The position numbers and the translations under genes are program-made. The notes under the pieces are model-generated. The model searched no databases, was not told the origin of the DNA, and worked only from the letters and a program-made list of their open reading frames with translations. Below are positions 58,973-64,000 of a DNA stretch of 64,000 nt, in pieces. Position 1 is the stretch's first letter; each line of letters begins with the position of its first letter. The DNA is taken from positions 1 through 64,000 of the forward strand of contig JAHBXX010000028.1 in the NCBI GenBank assembly GCA_019636245.1. The letters are read 5' to 3'. This DNA is from Planctomycetota bacterium. GTDB lineage: Bacteria; Planctomycetota; UBA1135; UBA2386.

Positions 58973-61060
58973 CTACAGGATGTCGAGGATGCCCGACTGC
59001 CGGTTGGTCAACGTCTCCACCGCAGCGCGGTAGTTGAGGTTGACGCCGATCTTCGAGTTCCACGGCAGCATCTCCTTGTCGGCGACGCCGCCGAGCGCCA
59101 CGGCGGCGAAAGCGCGCGCGAGGTCGTGCAGCTTGGTGTTGAACAGCATGTCCTTCAGCGGGTCGATCGAGCGCTGGTCGCCGATGAAGCCCAGCGCCGA
59201 GGCGATCGCCGACAGCTTGGCGAGGTTGCTCTCGCCCTCGGCCGACATCAGCTTCAGCAGGACCTCGGCGACGCCCTTGTCGCCGAGTTTGCCGAGCGCG
59301 ATCGCCGCCTGCTGCAGCAGCTGGTCGCGGCGCGTCCACTGGGTGACCACGTTGCGCATGTCCTCCTTCGAGCGCACGTCGTTCATCAGCGCGAGGCCGA
59401 TGCACAGGTAGCCCGCCATCTCCTCCTTGGCGATGTTGCCGATCATCAGGCCGCGCATGTGGTCGGCCGCCTCGGTCGCCCGGCACAGGCCGAGGCCGAT
59501 CGCCAGGGCGCCGACCAGGCTCGGATCCTTCGCCTGCTTCAGCGTGTCGAACAGCGTCTGGGCGATGGTCGTCTCGGGCACGATCTCGCGCTGCTTCTCG
59601 TACTTGTGGAAGGCGTAGACGCCGAGCGCCAGCGAGGCCCAGGTCTTCTCCTGGTTCTTGCCGCCCTTGTCGAACTCCTTCAGCAGGATCTCGCGGTTCA
59701 GGTCGCCGCCGATCTGGCCGAGCGCCAGCAGCGCGAAGCTGCGGGTCTGCAGATCCTTGTGGTTGCGGTAGGTGTCGTGCAGCAGCTTGCTGTACTTGTT
59801 GTCGGGGTTCTTCTTGTCGTCCTTGTCGTCGTGCGGCCTGGCCATCATGCCCAGCGCCATCGCGCAGGAACGGAAGATGTCGTTGCTGACGCGCTTGACC
59901 TTGCCCTTCTCGCCGAGGTCGCTGGCGAACAGCTCCTTGAAGCGGTCCGACTCCTGGTGGTCGGGTCCGATGAGCTTGGCGATCGCGGTGGGCACGTGCG
60001 CCTGGATCAGCTGCTGCCCGGCGCCGAGGCTCTTCATGTAGTAGCCCTCGAGGCACTTCAGGACCTCGTCGAGCAGCAGCTTGTCCTGCTCCGACTCGGA
60101 ACCGACGTTCAGGATGCTCATGCCGTTGATCGCGGCGACCTTCGGATCGAGCTGCCGGATCTCGTCGGCTTCGAGGACCTTCTTCATCACCTCGAAGGCC
60201 TTGGCCTTGATCTCGGTCTGGCTGTGCTTGTTGGCCAGCAGGCCGAGACCGTAGATCGCGAACGACCGCACGCGGTTGTTGACGGTGCTGCTGCGGCAGG
60301 CCTCACGCCCCTTGGCGGTGTCGAGCGCCAGACCGGTCAGCAGCTCCACGGCCTCCTCCTCGGCGATCGCAGCGATTCCGATCGACAACGCGGCGGTCTC
60401 GCTGATCTCGAGGTCCGGCTTGGCCAGCCGCGGCTTGAACACGTCGATCAGCTTGAAGTCCGGGTGGTTGGTGCCGATCTTCGCCATCGCGACCATGCAC
60501 GACGAGTTGATGTCGCGCTGCTCGCTGGTGTCGATCGCCTTCTTCAGCGCCGGCAGGATCTTGCCGAGGATCTGTTCCTCGGTCGGTCGCAGCGAATTGC
60601 GCGCTTCGCTGCGGCGCGTGCTGCCGAGGAAGAAGTCGTCGCTGCCGGTCTGCGGACCGCCCTGCAACACGGCGTCGCGCAGGCGGATGTAGGGGTCCTT
60701 GTTGAACTCCCACCAGAACTTCCATTCGGTCAGATCCTCGGTGACCTGCACGCCGCCGCCACCGGTGGTGGCGCCGCCGCCACCGCCGCCGGGACCGCCG
60801 GGGCCGCCGGTCGAGGGACCGGGGCCGCCGCCCGTCGAGGGGCCGGGCCCCGAGGGCGAGGGCGCGCTGGGACCGGCAGGTCCGCCGGTGCTCGGTCCGG
60901 ACGGGCCACCCGTCGAGGCGCCACCGCCGCCACCGCCGCCGGGGGTCGGCGGCACCACGTCGCCCGGGCCGCGGTACTGGCCGCCGTGGGCCCGGCCGGT
61001 CTCAGGCAGCAGCGCGAGCAGGCCCGCGCAGCACAGTCCAGACAAGAGCAGGTTCTTCAT
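58973..61060 (-). CDS. Secreted HEAT-repeat protein with Gly/Pro/Ser linker
   Basis: 695 residues. The signal peptide (LLLSGLCCAGLLALL) ends before AHGGQYRGPGDVVPP. A low-complexity linker (about residues 35-105) repeats GPSTGG-type units. The rest is about ten HEAT-like helix pairs, e.g. FAIYGLGLLANKHSQTEIKAKAFEVMKKVL and LLQQAAIALGKLGDKGVAEVLLKLMSAEG, opened by WKFWWEFNKDPYIRLRDAVL. Lysine is common, unlike in most proteins here. It is probably an exported scaffold. GGAG lies 8 bases before the ATG and a TTGCAA/TAGGAT promoter lies 96 bases upstream. Confidence 0.85.
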   Translation of the reverse strand: MKNLLLSGLCCAGLLALLPETGRAHGGQYRGPGDVVPPTPGGGGGGGASTGGPSGPSTGGPAGPSAPSPSGPGPSTGGGPGPSTGGPGGPGGGGGGATTGGGGVQVTEDLTEWKFWWEFNKDPYIRLRDAVLQGGPQTGSDDFFLGSTRRSEARNSLRPTEEQILGKILPALKKAIDTSEQRDINSSCMVAMAKIGTNHPDFKLIDVFKPRLAKPDLEISETAALSIGIAAIAEEEAVELLTGLALDTAKGREACRSSTVNNRVRSFAIYGLGLLANKHSQTEIKAKAFEVMKKVLEADEIRQLDPKVAAINGMSILNVGSESEQDKLLLDEVLKCLEGYYMKSLGAGQQLIQAHVPTAIAKLIGPDHQESDRFKELFASDLGEKGKVKRVSNDIFRSCAMALGMMARPHDDKDDKKNPDNKYSKLLHDTYRNHKDLQTRSFALLALGQIGGDLNREILLKEFDKGGKNQEKTWASLALGVYAFHKYEKQREIVPETTIAQTLFDTLKQAKDPSLVGALAIGLGLCRATEAADHMRGLMIGNIAKEEMAGYLCIGLALMNDVRSKEDMRNVVTQWTRRDQLLQQAAIALGKLGDKGVAEVLLKLMSAEGESNLAKLSAIASALGFIGDQRSIDPLKDMLFNTKLHDLARAFAAVALGGVADKEMLPWNSKIGVNLNYRAAVETLTNRQSGILDIL

Positions 61061-61155
61061 CGTTTGGCTCCAAAGGGTGGCCGGCCGGTGCCGGCATGAG
61101 GTCTTGGGTCGGTCGTCCGGATGCAGGGTGGATCGGAGGCGATCGGCGCCCTGGC

Positions 61156-61185
61156 ATCCTAGCGAGGCGCGCCTTCACCTTGCAA
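61156..61185 (-). promoter_or_regulatory. Putative conventional promoter of the HEAT gene
   Basis: TTGCAA (61180-61185), an 18-base spacer and TAGGAT (61156-61161) would give a leader of about 90 bases, which contains a Shine-Dalgarno sequence. Confidence 0.35.
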
Positions 61186-61251
61186 AGATGGGACCAGGAG
61201 GCCGTGGGCGCTGCGGCTTCGCCAGGATGGCAACGCAGCGGACCCGGCGCG

Positions 61252-62094
61252 TTACCGCGGCGAAACAACAGGCGTGACAGGAGCCGCCAGGAGGCGCAGC
61301 AGGCCCCGATGCACGGCCGGGGCGGCGGCCACCGTTGCGGTGTGCCCGACCCGCAGGTCGCGGCAGGGGAAGACCCGGGTCCCCGTCCAGGTCGTGAAGC
61401 GCCCACCGGCCTCTTCGACGATCAGCCCGGCAGCGGCGATGTCCCAGATGCGGCCCTGCTCCTGCACGTTGCCGTCGAGCCGCCCCATGACGACGTCGAT
61501 CAGTTGCGTGACCGTGCAACCGAAGGTGCGGATGCGGCTGCCGCGCCGCTGCAGTCCGGCCAGGAACGCCAGGTCCTGCTGCCCGCGGTGCCATTGGCAG
61601 CCGACGATCGCGGCATCGTCGAGGGTGCCGTCCGGGATGCGCAGCCGACGCCGGCCGCGGTGGGCGCCGCGCCCGTGCACGGCGGTGTAGAGGGCGCCCT
61701 CCGGGGCGCAGTGCACGGCCGCGAGCAACGGTTGCCCGCGCCACAGGAGAGCGATCGACACGGCGAAGTGCGGCAGGCCATGGGCGAAGTTGGAGGTGCC
61801 GTCGACGGGATCGACCACCCACACCCAATCGCGTTCGAGCGCGGTCGCGGTCGTTTCCTCGCCGAGGAAGCCGGCGGTCGGCAGCAGCCGCGTCAGCCGG
61901 CGCCGCAGCATCGTCTCGCAGGCGACATCGACCCGCGTCACGAAGTCGCCAGCACCCTTGCGCCGCACGTCCGCGGGCCGCAGCCGACGACGGGCCCGCT
62001 CGATGCGCATCGCCGCCTGCGCAGTGACGGCGGCCACCGGTTCGCGCAGCGACATCGCCTGGGCCAAGGGAGCATCGGAGCGCGGGCGCGGCAT
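61252..62094 (-). CDS. Inositol monophosphatase-family phosphatase
   Basis: 280 residues. The metal and substrate motifs are GAGDFVTRVDVACE, LGEETTATAL (metal Glu), WVVDPVDGTSNFAHGLPHFAVSIAL (the classic DPxDGT box) and WDIAAAGLIVEEAGG (metal Asp). It dephosphorylates inositol-1-phosphate or a related sugar phosphate such as fructose-1,6-bisphosphate or PAP; the sequence does not separate these. ATG 62094 is chosen because TACGCT lies 7 bases upstream. ATG 62055 is also possible. Confidence 0.88.
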   Translation of the reverse strand: MPRPRSDAPLAQAMSLREPVAAVTAQAAMRIERARRRLRPADVRRKGAGDFVTRVDVACETMLRRRLTRLLPTAGFLGEETTATALERDWVWVVDPVDGTSNFAHGLPHFAVSIALLWRGQPLLAAVHCAPEGALYTAVHGRGAHRGRRRLRIPDGTLDDAAIVGCQWHRGQQDLAFLAGLQRRGSRIRTFGCTVTQLIDVVMGRLDGNVQEQGRIWDIAAAGLIVEEAGGRFTTWTGTRVFPCRDLRVGHTATVAAAPAVHRGLLRLLAAPVTPVVSPR

Positions 62095-62101
62095 CGCCCG
62101 G

Positions 62102-62107
62102 AGCGTA
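62102..62107 (-). promoter_or_regulatory. -10-like TACGCT, 7 bases before the phosphatase start
   Basis: It lies 7 bases before ATG 62094 and supports that start. No clear -35. Confidence 0.5.
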
Positions 62108-62236
62108 GGGCTGCCGGCGGCGGAATGGCACGACCTGCCGGCTCGCCGCAGGTCGTGGCCGGGGCGGGACGCGGCCGGTGCCCCGCCGGGCGGCAGTCCG
62201 CGAAAAGTCGCGTGCACGAGCCCACCCGGTCGCTAC

Positions 62237-62242
62237 AAGGAG
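62237..62242 (+). promoter_or_regulatory. AAGGAG ribosome-binding site of the lipoprotein gene
   Basis: AAGGAG lies 5 bases before ATG 62248. A small hairpin (GCGA/TCGC with AAAG loop) lies about 30 bases further up, so this transcript has a leader. Confidence 0.55.
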
Positions 62243-62247
62243 CAGCC

Positions 62248-63441
62248 ATGCCGCGTCCGGGTGCCAGGTCGAGGCCAGTCGGCGGCGCGGTGGCCGTATG
62301 CCTGCTGGCCGCGTGCGCGGGCAGTCCCGGCGGCGACGGGCCCCGCGGACTGGGTGGGGTCCGGTCGCAGTCGGCGCTGCGCAGCGGGGCGGCGGCGGTG
62401 CCGGCGCCGGCCGCGGCAGGGGTGGCGGCTGCCAGCGAAGCGGCCCACGCGACGGTTGCCGTGCCGGCCGGTGCGAATGCCGCAACCGCGGCCGAACCGC
62501 GGCACGCTGCGGACGTCGGCGACCTCGAACGGGCGCTGCGCCACGAGCTGGCCACGGCCGCCGACCCGACCGCCGCCGCCCTGGAGCTGGCCGACCTGTT
62601 GTGCGCGCTCGAACGGCACCGCGAGGCCCTCGCCGCCGTCGAGGCCGCGCTCCGCCGGGCCGACCATCCGGGGCTGCAGGTGGGTCGGGCCGGCTTGCTG
62701 CGCGACCTGGCCAGGCGTCGCGAGGCCGCCGAGGTCCTGACCGGACTGGCCACGGCCCATGGGCCCGGGGCGCTGCATCCCGCGCTGCTGTTCGAGTGCG
62801 CCGAACTGCACTGGCTGGCCGGTGACGCCGCCGCCGCCAAGGCGACCCTCGACAGCCTGCAGCAAGCCCATGCCGACGACGAGTGGTGTGCCGCGAATCG
62901 GCCGGTGCTCGAGGGGCTCGCCGCCGAACTCGGCAACGCGGCCGGACCGCCGCGGGTCCGGGTCCGCGACCTGCTGGCGAGCCTGCGTGGCGCCGGCACG
63001 GCCTCCGAGCGGGTCCGTCTGCTCGGCGAACTCTGCGAACTCGCCGACGCCGAGTCCGGGGCTCGGCGCCAGCACCTGCGCAGCCGGGCGATCGCGATCG
63101 GGTGCGCCGACGAGTCGCCGGCCGTGCGGGCGCGCGCCGTGCAGTTGGCCGAACCGCCGCCGGCGGACGCGCTCGACTTCTGCACGGCGGCGCTCGCCGA
63201 CGACGCGGCGCTGGTACGCCGCTGCGCGGCCGATCGCGCCGTCGCCGACCTGGGGGCTCGCGCCGTGCCCGTTCTCGTCGATGCGCTCGCCCGCGAAACG
63301 GATGCGATGGCCTTCGGGGCGATCCACCAGGCCCTGGCGGAACTGGTCGTCGATGGCCCGTCGCTCGAGGGGGGCAGCGCCGTCGACGACGCCGAGCGGT
63401 CGCGAGTCGCCGCGGCGTGGAGGCAGCGGTGCAGCCGTTGA
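62248..63441 (+). CDS. Lipoprotein with TPR- and HEAT-like repeats
   Basis: 397 residues. The signal peptide VAVCLLAACAGSPG has a lipobox with the Cys near residue 23. An Ala-rich linker (to about residue 85) leads to helix pairs with TPR spacing (ALELADLLCALERHREALAAVEAALRRADH), then HEAT-like units (SPAVRARAVQLAEPPPADALDFCTAALADDAALVRRCAADRAV). No enzymatic motif is seen. It is anchored in a membrane, probably as a scaffold. The end overlaps the start of galE by 13 bases. Confidence 0.75.
   Translation: MPRPGARSRPVGGAVAVCLLAACAGSPGGDGPRGLGGVRSQSALRSGAAAVPAPAAAGVAAASEAAHATVAVPAGANAATAAEPRHAADVGDLERALRHELATAADPTAAALELADLLCALERHREALAAVEAALRRADHPGLQVGRAGLLRDLARRREAAEVLTGLATAHGPGALHPALLFECAELHWLAGDAAAAKATLDSLQQAHADDEWCAANRPVLEGLAAELGNAAGPPRVRVRDLLASLRGAGTASERVRLLGELCELADAESGARRQHLRSRAIAIGCADESPAVRARAVQLAEPPPADALDFCTAALADDAALVRRCAADRAVADLGARAVPVLVDALARETDAMAFGAIHQALAELVVDGPSLEGGSAVDDAERSRVAAAWRQRCSR
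63419..63423 (+). promoter_or_regulatory. GGAGG ribosome-binding site choosing the galE start
   Basis: GGAGG lies 5 bases before GTG 63429 inside the preceding gene. It favours that GTG over TTG 63438, where the distance would be 14 bases. Confidence 0.55.
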
Positions 63442-64000
63442 TCCTGGTCGCGGGCGGGGCGGGCTACATCGGCTCGCACACCGCCGTTGCGCTGCAGGAG
63501 GCTGGCTTCCGGACCCTGGTGCTCGACGACTTCAGCACCGGGCATCGCGCGGCCCTGCGGGGCGGCGCCGTGGTCGAGATCGACCTGCTCGACCGGGAGG
63601 CGGTACGGGCGGCGCTGGCGGTGCACCGACCGGCGGCGGTCGTGCACTTCGCGGCCCGCTGCTACGTCGGCGAGTCGATGCAGGATCCCGGGCTCTACTA
63701 CCGGAACAACGTCGGCGGCACGCTGAACCTGCTCGAGGCGATGGTGGCGGCGCAGGTCGGGAGCATCGTCTTCAGTTCGACCTGTGCCACCTACGGCATC
63801 CCCGACCGCGTGCCGATCGAGGAATCCTGCCCGCAGCGACCGATCAATCCCTACGGCAACACCAAGCTGGCCTGCGAATGGCTGCTGCGCGACTTCGCGG
63901 CGGCCCACGGCGTCGACGTGGTGGCGCTGCGCTACTTCAACGCGGCTGGCGCCGACCCGGCGGGCAGGCTCGGCGAGGACCACCGTCCCGAGACGCACCT
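63429..64000 (+). CDS. galE: UDP-glucose 4-epimerase GalE (runs off the right edge)
   Basis: 190 residues are visible; about 330 are expected. LVAGGAGYIGSHTAVALQEAGF and DDFSTGHRAAL are the NAD-binding start, HFAARCYVGESMQDP follows, the catalytic set is FSSTCATYGIPD plus NPYGNTKLACEWLL, and LRYFNAAGADP is the GalE-type segment at the edge. GTG 63429 is preferred because GGAGG lies 5 bases upstream. It overlaps the lipoprotein by 13 bases. It would interconvert UDP-glucose and UDP-galactose, and adds a third epimerase to those at 28-30 kb. Confidence 0.9.
   Translation, partial: MQPLILVAGGAGYIGSHTAVALQEAGFRTLVLDDFSTGHRAALRGGAVVEIDLLDREAVRAALAVHRPAAVVHFAARCYVGESMQDPGLYYRNNVGGTLNLLEAMVAAQVGSIVFSSTCATYGIPDRVPIEESCPQRPINPYGNTKLACEWLLRDFAAAHGVDVVALRYFNAAGADPAGRLGEDHRPETH

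Noticed and set aside
60730..60960. Gly/Pro-rich repeats read on the plus strand as a separate coding region
   Set aside because: They are the antisense image of the linker of the secreted HEAT protein and carry no independent start signal.
63438..63441. TTG 63438 as galE start (TTGA overlap)
   Set aside because: It fits the NTGA habit, but GGAGG at 63419-63423 is 5 bases from GTG 63429 and 14 bases from the TTG, so the GTG is preferred.

Overview
This window is a very GC-rich bacterial chromosome segment, densely packed with single-copy housekeeping genes and large secreted proteins. It carries no rRNA, tRNA, insertion sequence, phage or CRISPR that I can see. The mix points to a high-GC member of the Planctomycetota or a close relative: an ECF sigma factor translationally coupled to a Ser/Thr kinase with a helical repeat tail, a planctomycete-type cytochrome domain behind a membrane domain, secreted HEAT-repeat proteins, DUF2961/GH172 and GHL10 hydrolase-like proteins, a MauG-type peroxidase, and SpoVG with a zinc-ribbon insert. 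This is an inference from gene content, not a phylogenetic result.

Layout. 1-12.6 kb: P-loop kinase-like protein, LON-domain protein, secreted kelch protein, miaB-ribD, GHL10 protein, SRPBCC protein, small lipoprotein, YyaL-type thioredoxin-domain protein coupled to a HIT protein, GNAT enzyme. 12.6-20.8 kb: helical-repeat lipoprotein, exported unknowns, membrane cytochrome, Omp85-type barrel, GH172-like protein coupled to a zinc-ribbon membrane peptide. 20.8-28.1 kb: ruvB, tgt and a secreted EEP nuclease, truncated haemoglobin, di-haem peroxidase, CAP-domain protein and a HEAT-like partner. 28.3-33 kb: a nucleotide-sugar operon of two epimerases, rmlA, rmlD and rmlB. 33-37.6 kb: oxidoreductase, rsmE and a 945-residue secreted protein with a gingipain-like region. 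37.8-44.2 kb: pssA, a FolK-PanC fusion, ispE, spoVG, a DUF2520-like protein and an AroD-AroE fusion. 44.3-50.4 kb: sigma factor plus kinase, pilin-like protein, CCA-adding enzyme, coiled-coil protein. 50.4-54.3 kb: dxr, rseP and a UbiA-type prenyltransferase. 54.4-64 kb: TPR protein, an esterase-like protein without its serine, a membrane aminopropyltransferase-like protein, HEAT protein, inositol-phosphatase family protein, a lipoprotein and the start of galE.

Two regulatory patterns run through the whole window. First, many transcription units begin with a -10-like hexamer (xAxxxT) only 6 to 8 bases before the start codon, several with a TTG -35 element 16 or 17 bases further up. In that geometry transcription would begin at or within a base or two of the start codon, so the mRNAs would be leaderless. 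Second, genes inside operons are joined by four-base NTGA overlaps using ATG, GTG, TTG and apparently CTG, consistent with termination-reinitiation. Classic Shine-Dalgarno sites appear mainly at genes that lack the close -10. The clearest functional novelties are the FolK-PanC fusion, the AroD-AroE fusion and the zinc-ribbon SpoVG beside ispE.
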